Shown one piece after another: positions 26,180 to 34,595 of a DNA stretch of 64,000 bases; the stretch's first letter is position 1; the number at the start of each line of letters is the position of its first letter. Position numbers and translations under genes: made by a program. The stretch is from the NCBI RefSeq assembly GCF_000153025.1, contig NZ_CH672430.1:625294-689293 (forward strand), in the 5' to 3' direction. The stretch comes from Marinomonas sp. MED121. GTDB lineage: Bacteria; Pseudomonadota; Gammaproteobacteria; Pseudomonadales; Marinomonadaceae. Below the pieces are notes generated by a model. The model was not told the DNA's origin. It made no database searches and worked only from the letters and a program-made list of their open reading frames with translations.

Positions 26180-26602
26180 ATGGTGAATGATCAAGGTGAT
26201 AAGGAAAAAGAGGATTTAGAGAAATATCAGGGGCTTTCTGAATCTGCATTAGTTTGGGCTCGTTTTTTCTCATCTTTAATCGGTGCAAGCTATAGCTTTC
26301 CCTTTGGCCCAGATACCATGGTTTTTAAGGTGGCAGGCAAAGTATTTGGATTGATCTACGAAAAGGAAGATATCTTAAGGCTAAATTTAAAGTGCGATCC
26401 AGAGCATGCTCTTGAGTTAAGGGATGTGTTTAACAGTGTTGTCCCAGGCTATCACATGAATAAAAAGCATTGGAATACCTTATTACTTGATGGTGAATTA
26501 CCGCCTGGAGAAATAGAGCGCCAAATAGAGCATTCTTATTTACAAGTGGTGAATAAACTTCCTAAGAAACAAGCTGCACTGTTATCAAAAGGAATGCAGT
26601 GA
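26180..26602 (+). CDS. MmcQ/YjbR family protein
   Basis: 140 residues. The MmcQ/YjbR fold is recognisable from FPFGPDTMVFKVAGKVFGLI, LNLKCDPEHALELRD, YHMNKKHWNTLLLDGELP and the C-terminal HSYLQVVNKLPKKQ. The family resembles a CyaY-like double-wing fold and is thought to bind DNA, but its role is unknown. The first 30 residues are extra and highly charged. It lies 44 bp after the TyrR-like gene, same strand, and could be its operon partner. Confidence 0.88.
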   Translation: MVNDQGDKEKEDLEKYQGLSESALVWARFFSSLIGASYSFPFGPDTMVFKVAGKVFGLIYEKEDILRLNLKCDPEHALELRDVFNSVVPGYHMNKKHWNTLLLDGELPPGEIERQIEHSYLQVVNKLPKKQAALLSKGMQ

Positions 26603-26886
26603 AGCACAGATTTAGTTGATAGTTAGAATAAAAAAGAGGCTAGAAAATCTAGCCCCTGGCCAAATTGAAATAACTGCAAGATGATAATGGCGCGGTTATA
26701 CAAAGCCTAAACTGAGTAATCTAATCCCAATAAAGAATGTCTAAACCTACAAACCTGTGTTGTAAGTCATAAAGAGTGTAACGGTTTGATTTTTACAAGA
26801 ATCGGCAATATCTCTTAAATACTAAGAGGATTGTGAGTGATGGGTATTAAGGGTTTGGCAGGCTGTTTTGTGGGTAATCTGAAAAT
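26603..26886. other. Intergenic stretch without a supported gene
   Basis: About 285 bp between convergent genes. It holds a small stem (GGCTAG / CTAGCC near 26640-26655) that may end the YjbR-family transcript, though it lacks a T-run. Otherwise I see nothing coding beyond very short frames. Confidence 0.5.
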
Positions 26887-26928
26887 AAAAAAACAGCTAG
26901 ACTTAATGATTTAAGCCTAGCTGCACAT
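26887..26928 (-). terminator. Terminator overlapping the stop codon of the 62-aa gene
   Basis: Read on the minus strand: AGCTAGGCTTAA, a short loop, then a near-complementary arm ending AGTCTAGCT, followed by TTTTTTTATTTT. The 5' arm contains codons for the last residues and the stop codon lies within the hairpin. Confidence 0.8.
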
Positions 26929-27091
26929 TTTGTGGTTTAGATTGAAAACTAGCCACAATTTTGCTGATTTTTTTGGCAAAGAAAGCGTGTGTTTTTTTGC
27001 CAAACTCATAAAACTTATTGGCAGTATCTTGGCTTTCAGAGGCAAATCCCCATTTCGCTAATAGTGCTTCGTACTCTTGTTGTGAATCCAT
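26903..27091 (-). CDS. Small protein of unknown function (62 aa)
   Basis: I do not recognise this protein. The case for a real gene is strong: an AAGGAGATACATT leader gives a near-ideal Shine-Dalgarno at ideal spacing, and a rho-independent terminator sits on the stop codon. The product is soluble, mixed-charge and probably all-helical (DSQQEYEALLAKWGFAS, then ANKFYEFGKKTHAFFAKKISKIVASF), with a Gln/Asn-rich end. Such a strong initiation region suggests high expression, as for small stress or ribosome-associated proteins, but no function can be assigned. Confidence 0.72.
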   Translation of the reverse strand: MDSQQEYEALLAKWGFASESQDTANKFYEFGKKTHAFFAKKISKIVASFQSKPQNVQLGLNH

Positions 27092-27280
27092 AATGTATCT
27101 CCTTCTTTACTGTGGTTTGTTGTTTAATTACAACAATTACATAATAGATCGCATTCAAAGTAGGGACAAACGATGCTTTTTCACCAAATAGGTTAGAATA
27201 ATTCATCTATTTTGTGGTTTAGCGCTGTAATATTGTTTCACTTAATGGCTCTTGAGCTTTATTCATTTAGCCATAATTCA

Positions 27281-27763
27281 TTAGACGGTATTTAGCGTAC
27301 CTTGTTTTATCGCTAAAATTTGCGATGCCAGATCGCTAACATTAAGGGGAGTAAATTGAGCTTGATTAAACTCCCGTTGGCAAATTTGATAAATTGCTCT
27401 GTTATAAGGGGCAGGTATGCCATTTTGTAGACCGACATTAATACAATTTTCAATACATTTTTACCCATTGGCCTGAATAATTGCACGGGATAAGCCTTCT
27501 AAACTGTCGTTCTTAACGCAGATTAAAATAATATCGGGTGTAGGGCTGTCAGCAAAATCCTCAATTGTATTGGCCCTAATCTTGACGCCTTTTTCCTTTT
27601 GGTTTTGTTTGTAGGCAAAGATTCCATCTTGCTTGATCGTCTCAAGTGTTTCCCCCTGATCCATCACAAAAAAGTTTTTATGGTAAGGAGATATCCAAGC
27701 GGTAATGCTCGATCCCACGGCACCTGCGCCAATTAAAAGAAGAGTTTTAGGGTCATATTTCAT
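27281..27763 (-). pseudogene. Decayed ketopantoate reductase-like (PanE/ApbA family) gene
   Basis: The first 100 codons encode a normal N-terminal NAD(P)-binding half (TLLLIGAGAVGSSITAWISP, the GxGxxG motif) up to an early stop at 27461. Immediately after it, in the same frame, 58 further codons read IENCINVGLQNGIPAPYNRAIYQ and on to a stop at 27281, which is the C-terminal signature of ApbA/PanE proteins (G-x-x-x-P-x-N-x-x-x-Y). Roughly 150 residues of the usual ~300 are missing between them. This is an internal deletion plus a stop codon. The gene keeps an AAGGAAG ribosome-binding site and lies 17 bp after the decarboxylase-family gene. Confidence 0.75.
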
Positions 27764-27780
27764 CGGATCTTCCTTTATCC

Positions 27781-28662
27781 TTAGAATGTGAAGGGGGCTT
27801 TATAGTCTTCGTTAGGTAAGTCAAAGCAAGCATTCATCTGCTTTGCATAGCGAAACTGAAAAGGGTTGGGGTCTATATCTAAGGTGTGTAAAAGCTCCGC
27901 ATAGGGGCCTTTACCTATGATTAATGCCCCCGGATCTTTGCCGCCTTTTTGCCAAAGTCGGTTCATATATTTATTCACCATAAACTCGGCTTTAAACTGG
28001 GTTGGGCTTTGTAATAACTGACTTCCTAGTTTGGAGTAAATATTAGATTTCACATCAAATGACATTGCAGATCCTTGCGTTGGCACAGATAGAGTAAAGT
28101 ACTGATTGCCAAATTCATCCGTCGCCTGTGTTTTTGATGTCTGGTTTTCAACCTTTATATCTATGGTATCGACTACTTTAGGAAGCCCCCAAATATCGTT
28201 ACCGCGAATGCGGTTCTCTAATGAGGTGACGGGCATGTGAAAAACATAATAGCCAAATTTACTGAATAAACTGTCTTTAATTACAGGTAATACAGGGATG
28301 TTTACCTTGGGGTCTATCATGACCGGAATGGTCATGGCGATTTCATTATAAGGTGCGACACCTTTCACCCTTTGATACTCATAGCAGGAGAAAGTAACAA
28401 GCGCCCTGCCTCTCGGCATAGGGACAGGCTTCATCTTTGGATGAGGCAATAGGGCTTGGGCTTTTTTGAAATCACATAAGAAAATACCGATAGCGCAGGT
28501 GACATTGCCGTAGAGCGTTGGAAACTGGTAGTCTCTACTGATTGAGTCAGTTAGCTTAAGTGGTTGTTTTGCTTTGCGAAAAACAAACTGTTGAAAAAAT
28601 TCATCAGTAAATTCTTCATCATTAGCAAGCAGACCAGGCTCAATTATATTGTTAGGTTTCAT
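27781..28662 (-). CDS. Acetoacetate decarboxylase-family protein
   Basis: 293 residues from the ATG at 28662, which has GAGGAAATCC just upstream. An in-frame start 18 bases earlier lacks support. The family pattern is visible: a FLCDFKKAQALLPHP segment, YEYQRVKGVAPYNEIAMTIPV, then ENRIRGNDIWGLPKVVDTID, which corresponds to the active-site region with a Lys after Gly-x-Pro. True acetoacetate decarboxylases are shorter; many members of this superfamily are lyases, aldolases or of unknown substrate. It is divergent from a LuxR-type regulator, and the reductase-like remnant follows it. Confidence 0.75.
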   Translation of the reverse strand: MKPNNIIEPGLLANDEEFTDEFFQQFVFRKAKQPLKLTDSISRDYQFPTLYGNVTCAIGIFLCDFKKAQALLPHPKMKPVPMPRGRALVTFSCYEYQRVKGVAPYNEIAMTIPVMIDPKVNIPVLPVIKDSLFSKFGYYVFHMPVTSLENRIRGNDIWGLPKVVDTIDIKVENQTSKTQATDEFGNQYFTLSVPTQGSAMSFDVKSNIYSKLGSQLLQSPTQFKAEFMVNKYMNRLWQKGGKDPGALIIGKGPYAELLHTLDIDPNPFQFRYAKQMNACFDLPNEDYKAPFTF

Positions 28663-28766
28663 GGATTTCCTCATACTCAAAAGCTTAGTTAATGGCTATC
28701 TGAGATGATTATTATGATAAAAGGGATGTGATATAAATGGTAAAAATAGCCTAATAGGAGTCGTAA

Positions 28767-29765
28767 ATGATTGACGCGTTTATTAGTCACCTTTATCGCT
28801 CTGCTCCAAGTATTGCGCCCGATAAGTATCGTGTTTGGGCATTAGAACAACTGACTAGTGTGATTGAATTTGATGCTGCATTTTGGGGGACGGGCAATCA
28901 AACCCATATTCATTTTCATTATGTTGATCAAGTCGGTCTAGATGATAAGTATGTGGAACACTTAGAATCCACTATGGCTATTAACCCCATAAAAGATGAA
29001 GTGCTGAATAATTTAGATCTACCGATAGACATGGCTGACGTGGTTGAGGACAAGGTATTTTATCGCTCTGAACTTTATCACACCTTGTTTAAGCCCTATG
29101 GCATTGAGCGTATCTTAGCTGCAGCACATTTAGAGATGGATTCTGGTCTTTATACTCTAATAAGCCTTTATCGATTTGATCGTGATCACCCATTTAGTCT
29201 GCAAGAGAAGCAGTTACAAAAACAGCTCATGTTTCACCTTGTTGCTGCTATCTCTCATGCTTCTTTTTTACATTTAAGAGTCGGTCAGGTTTTACAAGAT
29301 ACCCAAGGTCAGGAATGTGCTGCGTTATGTGACCTTACTGGCTGCTTTCATGATGTTCATCCAAGTTTTATGACCTTACTGTATGAGCATTTTTCAAGGC
29401 GAAATATTTATAGTTTGCCGATTGATATTCCAGATGCGCTTGCACACGCTGCCCTTAGTACTGAAGTAGACCCTGATCGTCTTTATACAGTGATAAGTCA
29501 TGATCTAGTGTTTGAGTTAACTTTAATGGGAAGCCTAGTTAAGGTGGGTTTAAGGCCTTTAGGCCCATTGGATAAGCTAAGTGCTAGGGAAAAAGAGATA
29601 GTTCAATTAGTGTGTAAAGGACTTACCTTTAAAGAGGTTGCGAAAAAGCTCCAGCTAGCACCTTCGACGATTTCAAATCATCTTTATCGAGTCTATGACA
29701 AGTTGGCGATCTCCAGCCGGTCCGAGCTAGCCCAATTGATGGGACCAGCTCAAGATGCTGTTTAA
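28767..29765 (+). CDS. LuxR-type HTH transcriptional regulator
   Basis: 332 residues with a C-terminal LuxR/FixJ HTH (LSAREKEIVQLVCKGLTFKEVAKKLQLAPSTISNHLYRVYDKL). The first ~250 residues have no match I can name; they are not a receiver domain and not obviously an acyl-homoserine-lactone domain. The start ATG has TAGGAGTCGTAA upstream. It is divergent from the decarboxylase-family gene with about 100 bp between starts, which makes that gene a likely target. Confidence 0.85.
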   Translation: MIDAFISHLYRSAPSIAPDKYRVWALEQLTSVIEFDAAFWGTGNQTHIHFHYVDQVGLDDKYVEHLESTMAINPIKDEVLNNLDLPIDMADVVEDKVFYRSELYHTLFKPYGIERILAAAHLEMDSGLYTLISLYRFDRDHPFSLQEKQLQKQLMFHLVAAISHASFLHLRVGQVLQDTQGQECAALCDLTGCFHDVHPSFMTLLYEHFSRRNIYSLPIDIPDALAHAALSTEVDPDRLYTVISHDLVFELTLMGSLVKVGLRPLGPLDKLSAREKEIVQLVCKGLTFKEVAKKLQLAPSTISNHLYRVYDKLAISSRSELAQLMGPAQDAV

Positions 29766-29814
29766 GTGAAATTGGCTGCTAATCTGAAGCGCTTAAATAT
29801 TAAAGGCTCAAGTG

Positions 29815-31461
29815 TTATAGGTTTTTGAGGTTAAGCTCGGGTGGTGTTAATTCATGTTCATCATGCACATAAAAATCGTCACTTTGGGCTCCATCCCACC
29901 ATTGCTTCCAAGGGTAGGGGAGCTCAGGATTTGTTTCTAACTCTCCTTCTTTTAAGCTAGGAATCATGACCCCAAGGGATATGCTAAGACTATAGTTAGT
30001 GCGTCTTTTGATCATATTAGGGGTAAGTTTTCTTGGGTCATCAAGGCCTAAGCTGCCGACTAATTCAAAAAAGCTGTGGAGGGTATTTTTCTGAAAGTAA
30101 GTGACTCTTTGTGCCTTGGCTTGGACATCAATTGCTTTCCCCCGAACCGGGTCTTGAGTGGCAATACCGGTTGGACATTGGTTACTATTACAGGACTGAC
30201 TTTGAATACAGCCTAATGCCAACATCATGGTTCTAGCGGCATTGACCGTATCGGCCCCAGCGGCAATCTTGCTTAATAAATCAAAACTGGATGCGGTTTT
30301 GCCAGAGGCAATAACGCTGATTTTATTACGGATACCTGCTCCAATGAGCATGCTGTTAACTAGGTAAACTGCATCTAGGCAGGTCATACCCAGTCGGTTT
30401 GAAAACTCTACAGGTGCTGCTCCTGTTCCACCTTCAGCGCCATCTACCGTAATGAAATCAGGGTAAATTTGCAGCTCTAGCATGGCTTTGCAAATGCTTA
30501 GAAACTCAGCCGGATTACCAAGGCAAAGTTTAAAACCTATGGGTTTACCTTTACTTAAAGTACGCAAGGTTTGGATGAAGTTGAGCAGTGCTTTTGGTGT
30601 TTTGCATTCTGGATGTATTGCGGGTGAAACACAGTCTTCTTCCTTAGATATACCTCTAACCCTTGCGATCTCATCGGTAATTTTAGCTTTCGGGAGAACG
30701 CCACCATGTCCAGGTTTGGCGCCTTGAGATAGCTTTATTTCTATCATCTTAACCTGATTTAATAGGGCCGTTTTAGTAAAACTATCTGGACAAAAGTCGC
30801 CAGATTGAGTTCGACAGCCAAATAATCCAGAGCCAATTTGCCAGACAATGTCACCACCGTGTTTTAAATGATAGGGGCTAACGCTACCTTCACCTGTGTT
30901 ATGGCTAAATCCGCCATTGTGAGCACCTAGATTTAAGGCTTCGATCGCTTGATGGCTAAGCGCGCCGAAACTCATTGCTGAAATATTTAAATAAGCTGCG
31001 CTATAGGGTTGTAGGCAGTCAGGCCCGCCTATAAGAACTCGCTTTTGCTCTTCCTTTACTTCTTTAGGAGACAGGGAGTGCCATAAACTTAAATAATTTT
31101 CTTCTAGTAGTTCCCTTTGAGTGCCAAAGGCAATGGTGTCTCTTAAATTTTTGGCTCTTCGATAAACCAGACTACGCTGTTCTCTATTAAAGGGGAGCTC
31201 CTCTGTTTCGCTCGCCACAAAGTATTGATGAATCTCCTTACGAAAATTCTCTAGAAAATATCTTATATAAGCAGAGACAGGATAAAGGCGATTTAGGCTG
31301 TGTGGGCTGAAGAAAATGTCATAGGCCCCGATAGCGCTATACGCTAAGGTGAAGATCAAAAAAACGATAGCGGCAGTCGAACCAGTAAGGCTAAACCAAG
31401 ATAATGTGAGTGCATTGCCAGCAAGTGCAATGAACCAAAAGCAGGTTTGCATTAACGTCAT
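29815..31461 (-). CDS. Membrane-anchored FMN-binding glutamate synthase-family protein
   Basis: 548 residues. Two N-terminal membrane spans (about 5-22 and 28-48) lead into a glutamate synthase central domain: AMSFGALSHQAIEALNLGA, GEGSVSPYH, KPGHGGVLPKAKI, TVDGAEGGTGAAP and VIASGKTASSFD. Three cysteines at 418, 424 and 429 (CIQSQSCNSNQC) match the 3Fe-4S site. The glutaminase and FAD subunits of true GltB/GltD are absent, so this is the stand-alone branch, whose reaction is not established. It may channel electrons between FMN, Fe-S cluster and a membrane partner. Confidence 0.88.
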   Translation of the reverse strand: MTLMQTCFWFIALAGNALTLSWFSLTGSTAAIVFLIFTLAYSAIGAYDIFFSPHSLNRLYPVSAYIRYFLENFRKEIHQYFVASETEELPFNREQRSLVYRRAKNLRDTIAFGTQRELLEENYLSLWHSLSPKEVKEEQKRVLIGGPDCLQPYSAAYLNISAMSFGALSHQAIEALNLGAHNGGFSHNTGEGSVSPYHLKHGGDIVWQIGSGLFGCRTQSGDFCPDSFTKTALLNQVKMIEIKLSQGAKPGHGGVLPKAKITDEIARVRGISKEEDCVSPAIHPECKTPKALLNFIQTLRTLSKGKPIGFKLCLGNPAEFLSICKAMLELQIYPDFITVDGAEGGTGAAPVEFSNRLGMTCLDAVYLVNSMLIGAGIRNKISVIASGKTASSFDLLSKIAAGADTVNAARTMMLALGCIQSQSCNSNQCPTGIATQDPVRGKAIDVQAKAQRVTYFQKNTLHSFFELVGSLGLDDPRKLTPNMIKRRTNYSLSISLGVMIPSLKEGELETNPELPYPWKQWWDGAQSDDFYVHDEHELTPPELNLKNL

Positions 31462-31782
31462 AATGAGTTGTTCTCGCTTTTATAATGTTTACGAACTTAA
31501 CTGAGTATAAGTATAGAGTCTTGAAATGGCGTGAAGTTTCAAAGGATTTTTCAATTAAATTAAGGGATTAAGTTTTAAATGAAGGGTTTTGTCTAGCGGA
31601 TGAAAAATTCATCTTAAATGCATAATTATTTAGTTTAATGGTTTTTTGAATAATGTTTAGCCAGAAAGAAGGTTTAAAAAAGCTAGGAAAGTTTTAATAA
31701 CCTCAGTATTTGTTGAGTCAAAATAAGAGGGATTTTATTTACATAATAATTTTAGGCAAAGCCCAAGTGTGGAAGCATTAAT
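31462..31782. other. AT-rich divergent intergenic region
   Basis: 321 bp between the divergent glutamate synthase-like gene and the GGDEF gene. It contains a short palindrome GATGAA-AAA-TTCATC at 31599-31613. I see no gene or clear promoter consensus. Confidence 0.45.
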
Positions 31783-32520
31783 ATGAGTTTGTTATCAACT
31801 AAGCAGGTCGTTCTGCGCATTATATTGATTATCTTTTTGGTCGAACTGGCCATAATGATGCTATTTCAATTATTTCCTTTAAACCTCTCTCCCACCATTA
31901 TTGCTGTCCTTGATGCATTTTTTCTAGCGAGCCTGTCTTTGTTTCCCATTTACTATTGGGTCATAAAACCTTTTGTTGATGCGCGGGAGGAGATGCTAGA
32001 GCAAATCAAAAAATTGGCTTTAACTGACCCCTTAACCCAATTAGGAAACCGTCGTTATTTTTTAAAAAATATGGAAAAAGTGGTTTCCAGTAATGGCCGT
32101 TATAAAGAACAAGCCGCGATATTATTAATAGATCTAGATGGTTTTAAAAAAATTAATGATGAACATGGTCATGAGGCCGGTGATGCGCTTTTAGTCGAAA
32201 TTTCATCGAGACTACAAGCCCTGATTCGCTATGAAGACCTGGTCGCTAGGCTAGGTGGTGATGAATTTGTGGTGTTGTTGCAGCGTATGTATGGAAATAG
32301 CTTGGTTAATCGCGAGATTGTTCAACAAATTGGGATAGAGTTACTCGGCATTATTAATCAACCTTTTTATTATAAAGGAAAGCCGCTAAGTGTGGGTGCG
32401 AGTGTCGGGGTGAGAACCTTTGCTGGCGATGAGAAGGATGTGGATAGTTTATTACGTTCTGCTGATGTCGCCATGTATCAAGCGAAAAAACCAAACTCGC
32501 CAAAGGTTGTATTTGCCTAA
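31783..32520 (+). CDS. Membrane-bound diguanylate cyclase
   Basis: 245 residues. Two N-terminal membrane spans (about 10-30 and 38-62) with almost no periplasmic loop, a short helix (DAREEMLEQIKKLALTDPLTQLGNRR), then a GGDEF domain with an intact RLGGDEF motif. An RxxD product-inhibition site is present at the right distance (RYEDLVARLGGDEF). It should make cyclic di-GMP at the inner membrane. There is no extra sensor domain, so the trigger is unknown. A terminator follows. Confidence 0.93.
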   Translation: MSLLSTKQVVLRIILIIFLVELAIMMLFQLFPLNLSPTIIAVLDAFFLASLSLFPIYYWVIKPFVDAREEMLEQIKKLALTDPLTQLGNRRYFLKNMEKVVSSNGRYKEQAAILLIDLDGFKKINDEHGHEAGDALLVEISSRLQALIRYEDLVARLGGDEFVVLLQRMYGNSLVNREIVQQIGIELLGIINQPFYYKGKPLSVGASVGVRTFAGDEKDVDSLLRSADVAMYQAKKPNSPKVVFA

Positions 32521-32548
32521 TTTTCAACAAATCATGCTTGATACATAA

Positions 32549-32585
32549 AAAAAACCGATCAACGGGGAGTTTGATCGGTTTTTGC
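32549..32585 (+). terminator. Rho-independent terminator after the GGDEF gene
   Basis: AAAACCGATCAA / TTTGATCGGTTTTT with a CGGGGAG-containing loop. Confidence 0.88.
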
Positions 32586-32678
32586 TTTTATCACTCGGTT
32601 TTACTTTCTTTTTACATTTCACGATTTTACTTACTTTGCTTTTTTAAACTATAAACTCGAAAAGTGAATTAACTGTTT

Positions 32679-32855
32679 CTAATCTTTGTAGTGTCTAGAG
32701 GCTTGCTGTTTTTTAGCGAGTTGCTTACGGCGCTTCTCTTCTTCTGTTTCAATGCGAATAGGCTTAAGTGAGCGTGTTTGGGCTTGTGCGCCTAGGTTTT
32801 TTGCCAACACGAATATAGCCAAGCAAACTGCTGAAAACATCATAAATTCGATCAT
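32679..32855 (-). CDS. 58-aa single-span membrane protein of unknown function
   Basis: This short frame starts at an ATG with GGAG nine bases upstream and ends at a TAG. It begins MIEFMMFSAVCLAIFVLAKN, a probable membrane helix with the N-terminus out or in the membrane, and then has a strongly charged tail with the segment TEEEKRRKQLAKKQ. The hydrophobic-then-charged design and clean initiation region suggest a real small membrane protein. I cannot match it to a named family. It is alone between the GGDEF gene terminator and the end of the response-regulator gene. Confidence 0.65.
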   Translation of the reverse strand: MIEFMMFSAVCLAIFVLAKNLGAQAQTRSLKPIRIETEEEKRRKQLAKKQQASRHYKD

Positions 32856-33050
32856 ATTGGCGTACTCCAGATTCTTTAACTTTTTCTTACTATGGATTCA
32901 TCATGGATGAAAATAGCCGATAGGTAAAGTAAGAAAAGTATGTTTTAAGTAATTTTTCTATGGTTTGTAAACTTATATATAGGGTCCAAACTTTGCTTTT
33001 CAAGCCTAATAATCAAGCTTTTAAGTGTTTTAGATATGGGCTCATTTTGA

Positions 33051-34451
33051 CTAATTTTTCATGTTTTTTAAGCGTTTACTTAATGCAGGTTGCGAAACGC
33101 CTAACATACGCGCCGCTAAAGACTGATTCCCTTGAGCTCGGCTCATGGCTTCTGTGACTAATTGTTCTGCCATTTGAGTCAATGTTGGTACTGGCATATT
33201 AGGATGAAAGGTCACACTGTCTCCTTGACTAAGGCTGAGATTTTCTTTGTCAAATAAGTGGGTAAAGCTAGACGTGTCTAGGGTGCCGTCATGGCTTCGG
33301 CTCACTGCATCATAAACAAGGGCCTTAAGCTCACGTGCATTGCCTGGAAAAGTATAGCTACTTAATAAGATAGGTAATCGCTTGGGCACCTTAGGGTAGC
33401 TTTTACCGAGTTCATTACAAGCCAGTTTGACAAAGTGATCAATTAAAATAGGCAGGTCAGATAGTCTTTCCCTAAGTGGTGGAATTTTCACTTGATGGGT
33501 TTTCAGCCTAAAAAATAAATCTTTTCTGAATTTCCCTTGCTCTTGTCTTAGGGCTAAATCTTGATGGGTCGCAACTATGACTCTGGCTTGAATTCGCTTA
33601 GGTTTATCACTGCCTAATGGATAGTATTCACCTTCTTGTAGTAAACGTAATAACTTCACTTGGGAAGCCAAACTTAAATCGCCAATCTCATCTAAAAAGA
33701 GAGTGCCCCCAGCGGCTTTTTCAACCAGTCCAGGCCTCTCCTTATCTGCACCTGTAAAGGCCCCACGGCTATGCCCAAATAAAGTGTCCGCGAAAATATC
33801 ATCATCTAAGCCTGCCACATTTACTGTCACAAGCTCACCTTTACGGGCACTGAGTGAGTGGGCGACATTGGCAAAGAGCTCTTTACCCACACCACTTTCA
33901 CCACAAATAAGAATAGGTTGGTTAGTTTTAGCAATAGATTCTAGATATTTAAAGACGGACCACATGGTGTTAGAGGCGGTGATGATAGAATCAAACAGTT
34001 CTGGTTTTTGCAGCTCTGTGGTTAGCATTTGTCGTCGTAATAACTGGTTTTCAATGCTCAATTCTTGCGTGCGTATCGCCCGCTTAATACCTTCAATGAT
34101 CTGACTTTGTTCAGTGGTTTTAACAAAATAATCAAACGCGCCTTGTTTAACGCAGTCGACTGCTGCCTCAACCTGGTTGATGCCACTAATCACAATAACG
34201 CATACATCGGGGTACTCTTCTTTAAACCAGGTCAGTAAATCTCGTCCGGATAAGCCTGGCATGGTGAGGTCCAATAGAACCAAGCCAGCATTTAATTGCT
34301 GCATGAGCTCAGGCACTAATCTTGGCTCTGAACAGGTGTGAATATTATTAATATCATTTCGTTCAAGAGTAAGAGACATGCTGCGCAGAAAAGACACTTC
34401 ATCATCAACTAAGAGCACGGGAAATTGTGGATATAAACTAGAATCTGACAT
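33051..34451 (-). CDS. Sigma-54-dependent response regulator (DctD/NtrC type)
   Basis: 466 residues. Receiver domain with phospho-acceptor Asp61 (LLDLTMPGLSG), AAA+ domain with Walker A GESGVGKE (about 184-191), the GAFTGA sigma-54 contact loop (230-235) and Walker B TLFLDEIGDL, then a Fis-type HTH at the C-terminus (QSLAARMLGVSQPALSKRL). All activity motifs are intact. It is encoded after the sensor kinase with solute-binding domain, and close to a TRAP transporter gene with a consensus sigma-54 promoter, which is its likely target. Confidence 0.94.
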   Translation of the reverse strand: MSDSSLYPQFPVLLVDDEVSFLRSMSLTLERNDINNIHTCSEPRLVPELMQQLNAGLVLLDLTMPGLSGRDLLTWFKEEYPDVCVIVISGINQVEAAVDCVKQGAFDYFVKTTEQSQIIEGIKRAIRTQELSIENQLLRRQMLTTELQKPELFDSIITASNTMWSVFKYLESIAKTNQPILICGESGVGKELFANVAHSLSARKGELVTVNVAGLDDDIFADTLFGHSRGAFTGADKERPGLVEKAAGGTLFLDEIGDLSLASQVKLLRLLQEGEYYPLGSDKPKRIQARVIVATHQDLALRQEQGKFRKDLFFRLKTHQVKIPPLRERLSDLPILIDHFVKLACNELGKSYPKVPKRLPILLSSYTFPGNARELKALVYDAVSRSHDGTLDTSSFTHLFDKENLSLSQGDSVTFHPNMPVPTLTQMAEQLVTEAMSRAQGNQSLAARMLGVSQPALSKRLKNMKN

Positions 34452-34479
34452 CTGGCTAAAACTTCTTAAAAATTTAAAT

Positions 34480-34510
34480 AAAATGGCAGTTCAGTCGATC
34501 ATGCCATTTT
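34480..34510 (-). terminator. Hairpin between sensor kinase and response regulator genes
   Basis: Stem AAAATGGCA / TGCCATTTT, followed on the minus strand by TTTTATTTAAATTTTT. It lies in the 144-bp gap and may attenuate transcription from the kinase into the regulator gene. Confidence 0.6.
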
Positions 34511-34595
34511 TGCGGTGAATTTTAGTGGGCATATTATTCCCTATCTATGGAAAGAGTGCATCTGTTAGTAGGGATTAGACCAATTAAACCTTCTT

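Noticed and set aside
26840..26914. 24-codon plus-strand frame with AGGATTG upstream
   Set aside because: Too short, no recognisable product, and it runs into the minus-strand terminator of the 62-aa gene.
33703..34104. 133-codon plus-strand frame opposite the sigma-54 regulator gene
   Set aside because: Antisense of the conserved AAA+ domain; composition is that of a shadow frame.
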